Positions 29,465 to 38,373 of a stretch of 64,000 nucleotides of DNA are shown here, one piece after another. Position numbers and translations under genes: made by a program. Position 1 is the stretch's first letter. Every line of letters begins with the position of its first letter. A model generated the notes under the pieces. That model saw nothing but the letters and a program-made list of their open reading frames with translations. It made no database searches and was not told the DNA's origin. This DNA comes from Myxococcota bacterium (GTDB lineage Bacteria; Myxococcota; JAJVIH01): NCBI GenBank assembly GCA_022072125.1, contig JAJVIH010000020.1:1-64000 (forward strand). Direction: 5' to 3'.

Positions 29465-30739
29465 ATGCCCCTGCTGAGACTGTTGTTTGGCGGCGCGCCC
29501 GCGCTGGAGTCGCGGAATTTCCGCCTGTTCCTCGGCGCGCGTTTTCTGTTCACCCTGGGCGTGCAGATGCAGGCGGTGGCGGTCGGCTACGAATCCTATG
29601 AAAAAACCGCCAGCGCCATGAGCCTGGGCTGGATTGGTCTCGCCCAGTTTCTGCCGCGCTTCATCTTCGCGCTGGCCGCCGGGCAGGCCGCCGACCGTTA
29701 CGACCGCCGCCGGATCGTCATGCTCTGCTATTCGGCGCAGATATTCTGCTCGGCGTGCTTTCTGGCGATGTCCGCGCTGGGTCTGCACAACATGCGGGTG
29801 GTGTACGCGCTGCTCTTCCTCGCGGGAATGTCATTCACCTTCCTGGGTCCGGCGTACCAGTCCCTTCTGCCGCGCACGGTGCCGCAGGAGCATTTGCCCT
29901 CCGCCGTGGCGCTGTCCTCCTCCAACTGGCAACTGGCGGCGATCGTGGGCCCCAGCATCGGCGGCGCGGTCTATGGACTGGCTGGCGCCGCGGGCGCGGT
30001 TTACGCATCGGATCTGTTCATGTCCATCTGCGCGCTGGTGTTCATCGGCGGCATTGATATCCGGTTTCCCAAGGCGGAACGGAGCGCCATCGAACTGCGG
30101 GAGCTTTTCGCGGGGCTGCATTTTGTGTGGGAGCGCAAGCTGATTCTCGGCGCCATCACCATGGACCTGTTCGCGGTGCTGCTGGGCGGCGTCACCGCGC
30201 TGTTGCCCATTTACGCGCGGGATATTCTCCATGCCGACGCGGAAGGTCTGGGCGTGCTGAGGGCCTCGCCCGCCATCGGCGCGCTGGCGATGGGGTTGTG
30301 GCTGGCGCGCCAGCCTCCCATGCAGCGGGCGGGTCCCGCCCTGTTCTGGAGCGTGGCGATCTACGGCTTCGCCACCCTGGGATTCGCGTTTTCCACCTGG
30401 TTTCCGCTTTCGGCGGCCTGCCTGATCCTGCTGGGGGCGGCGGACATGGTGAGCGTGGTCATCCGCCACACCCTGGTGCAAATCAATACGCCAGATGACA
30501 TGCGGGGCCGGGTCAGCGCGGTCAATTTCGTGTTCATCGGCGCCTCCAACCAGCTTGGGGAATTTCGCGCGGGCAGTTTCGCCCACCTGATGGGAGCGGT
30601 CGCCGCGGCCGCTTTTGGCGGCGTGGGTTCGCTGGCCGTGGTGGGAATCTCCGCCTGGCTGTTTCCCCAATTGCGCACGCTGGGCGCGCTGGACAAGCCC
30701 GTCGCCGGTGCGGGAGAGGAAAAACGTTCTGACTCGTGA
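29465..30739 (+). CDS. MFS transporter, EntS/MFS_3-type exporter
   Basis: 424 residues with twelve predicted membrane helices. The loop AADRYDRRRIVM matches the conserved MFS loop 2-3 motif. The C-terminal half keeps the LVQINTPDDMRGRVSAVNFVFIGASNQLGEFRAG block typical of the enterobactin-exporter (EntS)-like branch. It lies 18 bases after kmo in the same direction and is probably cotranscribed, so a kynurenine-pathway metabolite or an amphiphile derived from it is a candidate substrate. This is inference from position; these transporters commonly efflux siderophores, drugs or lipids. Confidence 0.88.
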   Translation: MPLLRLLFGGAPALESRNFRLFLGARFLFTLGVQMQAVAVGYESYEKTASAMSLGWIGLAQFLPRFIFALAAGQAADRYDRRRIVMLCYSAQIFCSACFLAMSALGLHNMRVVYALLFLAGMSFTFLGPAYQSLLPRTVPQEHLPSAVALSSSNWQLAAIVGPSIGGAVYGLAGAAGAVYASDLFMSICALVFIGGIDIRFPKAERSAIELRELFAGLHFVWERKLILGAITMDLFAVLLGGVTALLPIYARDILHADAEGLGVLRASPAIGALAMGLWLARQPPMQRAGPALFWSVAIYGFATLGFAFSTWFPLSAACLILLGAADMVSVVIRHTLVQINTPDDMRGRVSAVNFVFIGASNQLGEFRAGSFAHLMGAVAAAAFGGVGSLAVVGISAWLFPQLRTLGALDKPVAGAGEEKRSDS

Positions 30740-30836
30740 ATGATGGGCCGTCCGCGTCCATCATACAGACGGCGTCAGTCCATCATGCTCCCTCGCGAAT
30801 GCGGGCGCGGCGTTGGATGGAATGGCGGCGGATGGA

Positions 30837-31205
30837 TTACAGCCAGACCTGGGCGGCCAGTTCCTCGCGGATGGTGGAAACCGAATCCATGGGGTCAATC
30901 CACCGGAATGGAAACTGGTTCAACTGCTGGTGCTGTTCCGCAAGCAGCGGACAGGAGGCTGTCAACAGAATGCGCAGACCCTTCCGCACGGAAAACGCCT
31001 GTTCGAGAAATTCGCCGGCCCTGACGCCGGGATAGGTGACATCCAGAATCAGGGCGGCGGGACGCATATGTTCGATGATTTGCAGGGCGTGGCTGGAGGT
31101 CACCGCTTCATGAACGAAGAATCCTTCCAGGCGCAACGCAATCGCCAACGATTTCCGGCGGTTGGCGCTGGCGTCCATGATGACAATCACTGAGCCGGGA
31201 TTCAC
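30837..31205 (-). CDS. Single-domain receiver protein (degenerate response regulator)
   Basis: 122 residues, all one CheY-like receiver fold, starting with GTG at 31205 behind a GAGGGA Shine-Dalgarno. The predicted phosphoacceptor is D55 in ALILDVTYPG and the acidic site is D11 (IMDAS). The conserved Thr/Ser is present in RILLTASC. The universally conserved Lys of the F/Y-x-x-KP motif is missing: the equivalent region reads FRWIDPMDS. It may therefore be a weakly phosphorylatable or pseudo-receiver protein. It has no output domain and no histidine kinase neighbour. A hairpin with a U-tract lies just upstream on the same strand. Confidence 0.8.
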   Translation of the reverse strand: MNPGSVIVIMDASANRRKSLAIALRLEGFFVHEAVTSSHALQIIEHMRPAALILDVTYPGVRAGEFLEQAFSVRKGLRILLTASCPLLAEQHQQLNQFPFRWIDPMDSVSTIREELAAQVWL

Positions 31206-31594
31206 TGCTACGGTCCCTCAACCGTTGACAAAAAAAGTGAGTGCAATGGGTTGGCATGAGAAAGCGGGGGGAACGATCTCTAACCAGCTACGCCACTGCA
31301 CTCGGTGAGAGTCCAAGCAAATCCCGTGCCAAACCTGTACGGGCAGGTTCTTTCACGAAGCACTCACGCGCCGGCGCCGCGTACACATCCTGGCCATATC
31401 CCGGAACCGCTGGATTGAAGCCCATTTGCGGTCATCACAAATCAAAATCCGGGCGTAAAAGACCAGTCATGGGCGGGCGCCGTCACCGCCAATTCGCGAC
31501 GCCTTTGACTCCTAATGATATGCGGGTTTCAGTTGCAATGAAAGGGCGTTTTCAAAAATGAAACCGCCTTTCAAAACTGGAATTTCCCAGTTGA
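31206..31594. other. Region between receiver gene and ftsZ
   Basis: About 390 bases downstream of ftsZ. On the minus strand it contains a 65-nt hairpin with a U-tract (31229-31303) and a smaller inverted repeat AACCTG/CAGGTT (within 31330-31355). An open frame on the plus strand (31241-31561) is basic and repeat-free; I regard it as non-coding because it runs through the structured elements. Around the receiver start, ACGGT and ACCGT flank the Shine-Dalgarno. Confidence 0.55.
31229..31303 (-). ncRNA. tRNA-like hairpin with U-tract (possible ftsZ-operon terminator or sRNA end)
   Basis: Read on the minus strand, GAGTGCAGTGG pairs with CCATTGCACTC (one G-U) to close a 65-nt element, and ACTTTTTTT follows. 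Inner pairs GGTT/AACC and GAGA/TCTC extend the rod. The 5' half (GTAGCTGGTTAGAG) looks like a tRNA D-arm. A 7-bp acceptor-like stem GAGTGCA/TGCACTC is present, but no TPsiC arm (GGTTCGA) or CCA is visible, so it is not a functional tRNA by eye. It could be an intrinsic terminator for the dcw transcript, an sRNA, or a decayed tRNA. Confidence 0.4.
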
Positions 31595-32929
31595 TCAGGA
31601 TTTGCCGGACTGGGTTTTGCTGTCGCCCGATCTGCCATTCCCGGAAATGCTTTCGCTTTTTTTGGGTTCATTTTTCCGGAGGAACGCCGGGATATCGTAT
31701 TCATCCTCGGCGTGCTCCGGAGGAAGACCGATATCCGCCGCCTGCTGGTTGACGGGCGAACTGCCGTGCCGGGCGGCATGGACGGACGCGGACGAGTTCA
31801 GCGGCAACATCGTCTGCAAATCCTCCGCGAACTGAAAATTTCCCGTCACGCGCTTGGGCGGCTCGGGGCGCGGATTGATTTCCGATACACGGCGGCGCGG
31901 CCGCACAATCGCGCCAAGGGTGCGCTCCCGCATGGATTCCAGGGTTTCTTTCTGCTCGACGATTTCGGGAAAACCGGTGGCGATCAGGGTGACTTTGAAT
32001 CCGTCGTTCATGGATTCATCAATCGCCTCGCCGAAGATCACATCCGCTTCTCCAGTGGGATCGGCGGCGTTGGAGATCAGCGACGCCGCCTCCTGAACCT
32101 CGCGGACCAGCATCCCCTCTCCATGGACAAAGTTGATCAGGATGTTGGTGGCGCCGGCGATGGAGTTGTTCTCCAGCAGCGGGCTGGATAACGCCATGCG
32201 CGAGGCTTCAATGGCGCGCCGTTCGCCCGTGGCCTGACCCGAGGTCATCAACGCCCTGCCCTTTCCGCGCATGACGGTGCATACATCGGCGAAGTCCACG
32301 TTGATCACGCAGTGGCGCTGCACCACGTCGGTGACGCAGCGGACAGCCTCCAGCAGCACGTTATCCACTTCCCTGTAGGCGTCCTGCATGGTCATTTCCT
32401 GGTGGGCCATCTCCACCACCTTGTCATTGGGGATGACGATGATGGAATCCACGCATCCGGAAAGCGCCTTGATGCCCGCATCGGCCCGGCGGCCGCGCGA
32501 ACGGGCCTCGAAACTGAAGGGGCGGGTGACCACCGCGACCGTCAAAACACCCATTTCCCTGGCCGTCCGCGCGATGACTGGCGCCGCTCCCGTGCCGGTT
32601 CCGCCGCCCATGCCGGCGGTGATGAACACCATGTCGGCGCCTTCGATGGCCTGGCGGATGCGTTCGATATCCTCCTCGGCGGCCTCGCGTCCCACTTCCG
32701 GATCGGCTCCGGCGCCCAGCCCGCGCGTTTTCTGCGCCCCAAGCTGGATGTGATATGGCGCGAGGTTGTGCGCCAGCGCCTGCATATCGGTATTGGCGGC
32801 GATGAAGTCCACGCCCTCCAGCCCCGCGTTCACGATATGGTTGAGGGCGTTCCCACCACCGCCGCCCACGCCAATGACCTTGATACGCGCGGGCGCATGC
32901 TCCGCGGGAAGAATTTGAAGCATTGTCAT
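31595..32929 (-). CDS. ftsZ: Cell division GTPase FtsZ
   Basis: 444 residues. The tubulin-like GTPase starts at KVIGVGGGGGNALN and has the signature GMGGGTGTGAAPVIA, then the T7 synergy loop NVDFADV. A conserved C-terminal peptide EDEYDIPAFLRKN, which binds FtsA and ZipA-like partners, is followed by a further 25 polar residues, so it is not terminal as in most species. FtsZ polymerises into the Z-ring at mid-cell. Shine-Dalgarno GAGGTG precedes the ATG. It is the last gene of the dcw cluster and follows ftsA by 18 bases. Confidence 0.98.
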   Translation of the reverse strand: MTMLQILPAEHAPARIKVIGVGGGGGNALNHIVNAGLEGVDFIAANTDMQALAHNLAPYHIQLGAQKTRGLGAGADPEVGREAAEEDIERIRQAIEGADMVFITAGMGGGTGTGAAPVIARTAREMGVLTVAVVTRPFSFEARSRGRRADAGIKALSGCVDSIIVIPNDKVVEMAHQEMTMQDAYREVDNVLLEAVRCVTDVVQRHCVINVDFADVCTVMRGKGRALMTSGQATGERRAIEASRMALSSPLLENNSIAGATNILINFVHGEGMLVREVQEAASLISNAADPTGEADVIFGEAIDESMNDGFKVTLIATGFPEIVEQKETLESMRERTLGAIVRPRRRVSEINPRPEPPKRVTGNFQFAEDLQTMLPLNSSASVHAARHGSSPVNQQAADIGLPPEHAEDEYDIPAFLRKNEPKKSESISGNGRSGDSKTQSGKS

Positions 32930-32947
32930 GGAGACATCACCTCGCAG

Positions 32948-34180
32948 TTAGATGATTTCCTTGAACAGGCTCCGGATCCGCCGTCCTATGCTGACCAGAA
33001 AGCCGTTGTCGCCAGAGTTCGATCCGTGTTCGGATGCATGCTGGCTCCCGTAGATCACGAGGCCCACGGCAGTGGAATAATGCGGGCTGGTGCGCACCAC
33101 ATCCACCAGTCCGCCGACGCCGACCGGGCTGCCGCGGCGCACCGGCATTCCGATCATCTCCTCGGCCATCTCGGGCATGCCGTCCATCAGCACGGAGCCG
33201 CCAGTGATGACCACGCCGGAGGCCAGGGTGTCGCGGTTGCCCGAGCGTTCAATCTCGTTGCACACAAGCTGGAAGATCTCCTCCACCCGCGGCTCGATGA
33301 TCTCGCAGAGAATCTGGCGGGCCAGCACGCGCGGTTGGCGGCCGCCCACGCTGGGCACCTCGATGGTTTCGTCCTTCGACACCATGCCGCTGTAGGCGCA
33401 GCCGTGTTTCCGCTTGATGCGTTCAGCATCCGCGGCGGGCGTGCGAAGCCCCACCGCGATGTCATTGGTCAACTGGTTTCCGCCAAGCGGCAGCACCGCG
33501 GAATGCACCAGGGCGCCGTCCTTGAAAATCGCCATGTCGGTGGCGCCGCCGCCCAGGTCCACCACCGCCACGCCCAGTTCGCGCTCCTCGTCGGAAAGCA
33601 CGGCATAGGATGACGCCAACGGGCTCAACACCATGCTGGCGACCTTCAGGCGCGCGGCGTTGCAGCAGCGGATGGTGTCCTGCGCGCGGTTCTGCGCGGC
33701 GGTGACGATATGCACGTTGGATTGCAGGCGCACTCCCGACATGCCCAGCGGGGTCTTGATGCCGCCCTGATCGTCAATCACGAAATCCTGCGGAAGGATA
33801 TGAATGACCTCACGATCGGGAGGGATATGCACGGCCTTGGCGGCGTCAATCACGCGCTGGATATCCGCGTCCTTGACCTCGCGTTCCTTCAGGCCGACCA
33901 CGCCGTTGGAGTTCTGCCCCTGGATATGGCTGCCGGAGATATTCACGTACACGGAGCCAATCTGGCAGCCGGCCATGAGTTCGGCGTCTTCCACCGCGCG
34001 CATCACCGAAGCGACCGTACTCTCGATGTTGATGACCACGCCGCGCCGCATGCCCCTGCTGGGCTGCTGTCCCACGCCGATGATGTCAATGCCGCCTTCC
34101 GGCGTGATCTCGCCAACCACGGACGCCACCTTGGTGGTGCCAATGTCGAGACCGACGATAATTTCCTCGTTCCTGGGCAT
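32948..34180 (-). CDS. ftsA: Cell division protein FtsA
   Basis: 410 residues of actin-like ATPase (GLDIGTTKVASVVGE, VVDLGGGATDMAIF, VITGGSVLMDG) that tethers FtsZ to the inner membrane. The C-terminus IGRRIRSLFKEII is the membrane-targeting amphipathic helix. The start at 34180 has a well-placed AGGAGA Shine-Dalgarno eight bases upstream and matches the family N-terminus MPRNEEIIVG; nine codons further upstream are dispensable. It lies between ftsQ and ftsZ, the classical order. Confidence 0.98.
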   Translation of the reverse strand: MPRNEEIIVGLDIGTTKVASVVGEITPEGGIDIIGVGQQPSRGMRRGVVINIESTVASVMRAVEDAELMAGCQIGSVYVNISGSHIQGQNSNGVVGLKEREVKDADIQRVIDAAKAVHIPPDREVIHILPQDFVIDDQGGIKTPLGMSGVRLQSNVHIVTAAQNRAQDTIRCCNAARLKVASMVLSPLASSYAVLSDEERELGVAVVDLGGGATDMAIFKDGALVHSAVLPLGGNQLTNDIAVGLRTPAADAERIKRKHGCAYSGMVSKDETIEVPSVGGRQPRVLARQILCEIIEPRVEEIFQLVCNEIERSGNRDTLASGVVITGGSVLMDGMPEMAEEMIGMPVRRGSPVGVGGLVDVVRTSPHYSTAVGLVIYGSQHASEHGSNSGDNGFLVSIGRRIRSLFKEII

Positions 34181-34213
34181 GGTCTTTCTCCTGGTTGCTG
34201 GTTGCATGGACGA

Positions 34214-35119
34214 TCACCCTCCGGTGGGGGAGGCCTGATGTCCTCCCGCCCCCTCGAATCGCACCACCACCCGTTCCGGATCGTCCCGCTGGCCCAGGAA
34301 AATCCACGATGCGCGGCGCTGGAGACGCTCCAGCTCGGCCCAGACGCGAGCCAGCTTCGCCAGCTTCGGTTGGGTCAGTTCACCGCCTGTGGACACCCGT
34401 GTTCCTTGGGTCATGACCAGTGTGGGGTAGTTCGAATCACGAATCCAGATTTCGGAAACGTTTGCTATTTTTGACGCCGCGCTTTTCTGGAAGGCCTCGT
34501 GCAGATCGAGGGCGCGGCGGATGCGCCGCGAGGTTCCAGCGGGATCGGCGCGGGTTTCGTCGGCCGTCAAACCCGTGATCAGGGGGCCCGATATCTCTTC
34601 GTTCCACGCCCTGCGGCGGAAAATATGGCCCTCGCGCGTGACGAACCAGACATCATCCAGCACCACCATGGCCGCCGGCTGGTGTTCCTCAATCACCACC
34701 GTGAGCGCGTGGGGAAAATCCCAGAGCATGCTAGCTCTTTTCACCCACGGGTGGTTTTCCAGGGATGCGGCTCCGTGCTGCATGCGCGCAATGAAATAGT
34801 TGGTTCCTTCCCGCACCCCGGCGATGCGCATCACCTCGTCCCTGCCGATGTGGCGCGCGCCTTCCACACGAACCTCGCGCAGCGCCAGCCAGGGCGCTTC
34901 CAGGGCGAATTTCCAGCCGGTCTGCACCAGCACGCCCAGCGCCGTGATGCAGAGAATGATCACGAATCCGGCCGACGCCTGCCGCGCGGCCGATCCCGCG
35001 GAGAGCGACCGCGCGTTTTTCACGCGGCGGTTGCCCTTGGCGGTTACGCGCGCAGCGGCCTTGCCGGCGACGCTGGTTCGCGGACGGACGTGCCTGGTCT
35101 GTGTGGTGGCGCGTTTCAT
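34214..35119 (-). CDS. ftsQ: Cell division protein FtsQ
   Basis: 301 residues. A basic cytoplasmic tail of about 48 residues leads to one membrane helix (residues 49-66). A POTRA domain follows (LREVRVEGARHIGRDEVMRIAG), then the FtsQ beta domain (HPWVKRASM, DDVWFVTREGHIF). In the divisome it links FtsB/FtsL to the septal synthase in the periplasm. It starts one base after the ddl stop codon. The basic tail is longer than in Escherichia coli FtsQ. Confidence 0.93.
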   Translation of the reverse strand: MKRATTQTRHVRPRTSVAGKAAARVTAKGNRRVKNARSLSAGSAARQASAGFVIILCITALGVLVQTGWKFALEAPWLALREVRVEGARHIGRDEVMRIAGVREGTNYFIARMQHGAASLENHPWVKRASMLWDFPHALTVVIEEHQPAAMVVLDDVWFVTREGHIFRRRAWNEEISGPLITGLTADETRADPAGTSRRIRRALDLHEAFQKSAASKIANVSEIWIRDSNYPTLVMTQGTRVSTGGELTQPKLAKLARVWAELERLQRRASWIFLGQRDDPERVVVRFEGAGGHQASPTGG

Positions 35120-35120
35120 G

Positions 35121-36050
35121 TCAGACCTTCAGCGAGGCGCCCTCCAGAATGATCTCGCAGAGCCGCTCGTAGGATATTCCCCGCCAGGCCGCGATTTTGG
35201 GAACCAGGCTCTTGCTGGTCATGCCGGGAAGCGTATTGACTTCCAGCACGAAAGGTTCGCCGCTGGCGTTCACCATGGTGTCCACGCGGGTGACGCCCTC
35301 GCATCCCAGCGATTCGTGGGCCTGTTCGCACACGCGAAGCACCCTGGCCGCCGTTTCCCCGTCCAGGGGGGCGGGGCAGATGTACTGCGTGTCATCGCGC
35401 ACATACTTGGCTTCGTAAGTGTAGAACTCGGTCGCGGGCCGCACCTCCAGCGCGCCAAGCGCGCGCCCATCCACGATGGCCGCCACCACTTCCTTGCCGG
35501 CGATGTACTCCTCGGCGATCGCTTCGTGGTCAATTTTCAGCGCGGTTTCCAGGGCGGCGGCGAAATCCTCCGGCTTGCGGACAATGCTGACCCCCACGCT
35601 CGATCCTTCATTCGCGGGTTTCACCACCAGCGGCCAGCCGGAGGCCAGACGCGGCGGGACGGCGTCCGCGCCGCGCCGGAACACGGCGAATGCGGGGGAC
35701 GGGATGCCGCGCGAACGGAAAATTTCCTTGCTGCGCACCTTGTTCATGGCCAGCGCGCTGGCGAGCACCCCCGGCCCCGTGTACGGGATTCCCATGCACT
35801 CCAGCAGCCCCTGCATGCATCCGTCCTCGCCATAGCGCCCATGCAGGGCGTTGAGGAACACCACTTCGACGGACTTCGCGCGCAACTCCGCCGCGACATC
35901 GCGGCCCACGTCAATCTCCACGGCGCGATACCCCAGCGACCGCAACGCCGCGGCGACTCCCTTGCCGCTGCGCAGGCTGACCTCGCGTTCCGAGCTGAGA
36001 CCGCCCATCAGCACGCCGATGGTTTTTCCAATCAGTTCCTCGCGCTTCAT
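35121..36050 (-). CDS. ddl: D-alanine--D-alanine ligase
   Basis: 309 residues of ATP-grasp ligase that joins two D-alanines for the MurF reaction in the cytoplasm. The N-terminal GGLSSEREVSLRSG and the ATP-grasp segment PLVVKPANEGSSVGVS, IAEEYIAGKEV and EVNTLPGMTS are all present. Length fits the short DdlB class. The start overlaps the murB stop by four bases. It keeps the position between murB and ftsQ seen in many dcw clusters. Confidence 0.97.
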   Translation of the reverse strand: MKREELIGKTIGVLMGGLSSEREVSLRSGKGVAAALRSLGYRAVEIDVGRDVAAELRAKSVEVVFLNALHGRYGEDGCMQGLLECMGIPYTGPGVLASALAMNKVRSKEIFRSRGIPSPAFAVFRRGADAVPPRLASGWPLVVKPANEGSSVGVSIVRKPEDFAAALETALKIDHEAIAEEYIAGKEVVAAIVDGRALGALEVRPATEFYTYEAKYVRDDTQYICPAPLDGETAARVLRVCEQAHESLGCEGVTRVDTMVNASGEPFVLEVNTLPGMTSKSLVPKIAAWRGISYERLCEIILEGASLKV

Positions 36051-36985
36051 GCCGTCTCTCCCATCGCCGGGTGTCCGGGAAACTCCCCCAGCAGTTTCAC
36101 TTCGTATTCAAGACGCACGCCGGTCCGTTCCTGAACGAGCCGCCGCACCCGTTCCGCAAGTTCAAAAATATCGGACGCGCTGGCGCCGCCGGTGTTCACG
36201 ATAAAATTGGCGTGGAGCGGAGAAACCATGGCGCCGCCGATGGCCATGCCCTTGAGCCCGGCGGATTCAATCAGGCGTCCCGCGAAATCCCCTGGAGGAT
36301 TCTTGAAGATGGAGCCCGCGTTGGGGAAATTCAGCGGCTGGGTGGCGCGGCGTTTGGCCTTCAGTTCGCGGATGCGCGCGCGCGACGCCTCGACATCTCC
36401 GGTTGGCAGGCGCAACTCCGCGCTCATCACCACCGATCCGGAAGGCAAGGCGCTCTGGCGGTAGGCGAGCCCCAGTTCGCCGGAAGTCAGGCGCGACTGG
36501 CGGCCATCGGGGGTCATCACCTCGCAGAACCTCAGCACATCGCTGAGTTCGCCGCCGTGCGCGCCCGCATTCATCTTCACCGCGCCGCCAATCACGCCGG
36601 GAATGCCGGCGAGAAATTCCAGCCCCACCAGTCCCGCACGCAGCGCTTCCGCCACCACCGCGGCGTTGCGCGCCGCCGCCCCGGCGATGACCAGATCATC
36701 GCTGATCTGAATCCGTTCAAATTCCCCGCGCAGGACCAGGGTGACGCCGCGCACCCCCGCGTCGCTGACCAGCACGTTGCTGCCGCCGCCCAGAATCAGC
36801 ACGGGCGCGCCAGCTGTGCGGGCTCGCTTCAGCACATCGCGGAGCTGGTCCGGGTTGTCCGCGCGCACGAACACCTCCGCCGGACCTCCCGCGCGCAGGG
36901 CCGTATGCGCGGAAAGCGGCTCCAGCCAGCGCACGCCCGCGCTGACGCCGGTCAACGCCATGCGAACCTGTTCACTCACTTCCAT
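36047..36985 (-). CDS. murB: UDP-N-acetylenolpyruvoylglucosamine reductase MurB
   Basis: 312 residues, FAD enzyme that reduces enolpyruvyl-UDP-GlcNAc to UDP-MurNAc. FAD-binding [16 protein letters not shown] and the catalytic-region [21 protein letters not shown] are present. The C-terminal [22 protein letters not shown] identifies the shorter type II enzyme lacking the extra loop of E. coli MurB. Its start overlaps the murC end by 14 bases; an alternative ATG lies eight codons in. Confidence 0.96.
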   Translation of the reverse strand: MEVSEQVRMALTGVSAGVRWLEPLSAHTALRAGGPAEVFVRADNPDQLRDVLKRARTAGAPVLILGGGSNVLVSDAGVRGVTLVLRGEFERIQISDDLVIAGAAARNAAVVAEALRAGLVGLEFLAGIPGVIGGAVKMNAGAHGGELSDVLRFCEVMTPDGRQSRLTSGELGLAYRQSALPSGSVVMSAELRLPTGDVEASRARIRELKAKRRATQPLNFPNAGSIFKNPPGDFAGRLIESAGLKGMAIGGAMVSPLHANFIVNTGGASASDIFELAERVRRLVQERTGVRLEYEVKLLGEFPGHPAMGETA

Positions 36986-38372
36986 GCGCTCCCTGTTCCC
37001 GGCTGGCGATGCGGCGGGCCAGCTCGTTGGCGGTCATCCAGATATCCCCGGCGCCGAACGTGATGACCAGATCGCCGGCCCGCAATCCGGGCTCCAGGCG
37101 ATCGGCGATCTCGTTGCGATCATCCACGTACTCCACGTGGCGATGACCGCGATCGCGCATGGCCTGCGCCAGCTTCTCGGCGGTCACCCCCTGCACGGGT
37201 TCTTCTCCCGCGCCGTAAATGCGGGTGACGATCACCTGATCCGCGTAGTTGAAGGCCGCCGGAAATTCATCGAAGAGATCGGCGGTGCGCGAATGCCGGT
37301 GCGGCTGGAAAACCGCGATGGTGCGGCGCTGGAACGCCTCGCGCGCGCCCTTCAGCGTGGCGTGGATTTCGGCGGGATGGTGCCCGTAATCGTCCACCAC
37401 CATGATTCCGCCCGCCTCGCCGCACACGGTGAAGCGGCGTTGCACGCCCTGGAATGACGCCAGCGCGCGGCGCGTCACCTCCAGATCAACGCCCAACTCG
37501 TCGGCGATGGCGATGGCCGACAGGCTGTTCAGCACATTGTGCTCTCCCACCATGCGCAACTCGAATCCGCCGGCGCCGGCCCCGTTGCGGATGAGTTGAA
37601 ACCGGCTGCGGAATCCGTCGAGTTCGACATTCGCCGCGCGATATTGGGCCTGCGGGGAAAAACCGTAGGTCAAAAAGCGTTTCTCCACGCGGGGGAGGAG
37701 CGCCTGCACGTTCGGGTGATCCAGACAGAGGACGGCAAGCCCGTAAAACGGAATGCGGTTGATGAACTGGAGAAAAGCGCCGCTGAGCGCTTCCATGGAG
37801 CCGAAGAAATCCATGTGCTCGCGATCGATATTGGTCACGATGGCGTAGTCCGGCGACAGATGCAGGAATGACCCGTCGGATTCGTCGGCCTCCGCGACGA
37901 CATATTCTCCGCCGCCCAGCCGGGCGTTGGCGCCAATCGCGTTGACCTTGCCGCCGATGATCATGGTGGGGTCCAGCCCCGCTTCGGCGAGAATGCCCGC
38001 CACCATGGTGGTGGTGGAGGTTTTGCCGTGCGTTCCCGCCACCGCGACGCCGGACTTCATGTTCATGATCTCCGCCAGCATCTCGGCGCGCGGAATCACG
38101 GGGATTTTGCGCAGGCGGGCGGCCACGACCTCCGGGTTGTCGCGCTTGACCGCGCTGGAGATCACGACCACATCGGCGTCCGTGAGGCTGGAGGCGGCAT
38201 GTCCAATCGAAACGCCGCACCCCAGCTCCGCGAGCCGGCGCGTGGTTTCGGATTCCTTCAGATCGCTGCCCGAAACCCGGAATCCCAGATTCACCAGCAC
38301 CTCGGCGACGCCGCTCATGCCGCTTCCGCCGATGCCGACCAGATGGACGTGGTATTTCCGCCGGCCCAGCAT
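36972..38372 (-). CDS. murC: UDP-N-acetylmuramate--L-alanine ligase MurC
   Basis: 466-residue Mur ligase that adds L-alanine to UDP-MurNAc. It has the N-terminal substrate domain ([18 protein letters not shown]), the ATP loop [15 protein letters not shown], and [16 protein letters not shown]. It starts one base after the murG stop and runs into murB by 14 bases. Confidence 0.97.
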   Translation of the reverse strand: MLGRRKYHVHLVGIGGSGMSGVAEVLVNLGFRVSGSDLKESETTRRLAELGCGVSIGHAASSLTDADVVVISSAVKRDNPEVVAARLRKIPVIPRAEMLAEIMNMKSGVAVAGTHGKTSTTTMVAGILAEAGLDPTMIIGGKVNAIGANARLGGGEYVVAEADESDGSFLHLSPDYAIVTNIDREHMDFFGSMEALSGAFLQFINRIPFYGLAVLCLDHPNVQALLPRVEKRFLTYGFSPQAQYRAANVELDGFRSRFQLIRNGAGAGGFELRMVGEHNVLNSLSAIAIADELGVDLEVTRRALASFQGVQRRFTVCGEAGGIMVVDDYGHHPAEIHATLKGAREAFQRRTIAVFQPHRHSRTADLFDEFPAAFNYADQVIVTRIYGAGEEPVQGVTAEKLAQAMRDRGHRHVEYVDDRNEIADRLEPGLRAGDLVITFGAGDIWMTANELARRIASREQGAHGSE

Positions 38373-38373
38373 G

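Noticed and set aside
30740-30764. ATGATGG/CCATCAT repeat after the MFS gene as terminator
   Set aside because: Seven-base stem with an 11-base loop and no T-run; not convincing.
31239-31303. Functional tRNA gene on the minus strand
   Set aside because: No anticodon arm or TPsiC motif, and no CCA; kept only as a tRNA-like hairpin.
31241-31561. 106-codon plus-strand frame
   Set aside because: Covers structured elements and has no homology or ribosome-binding sequence; the hairpin on the other strand explains it better.
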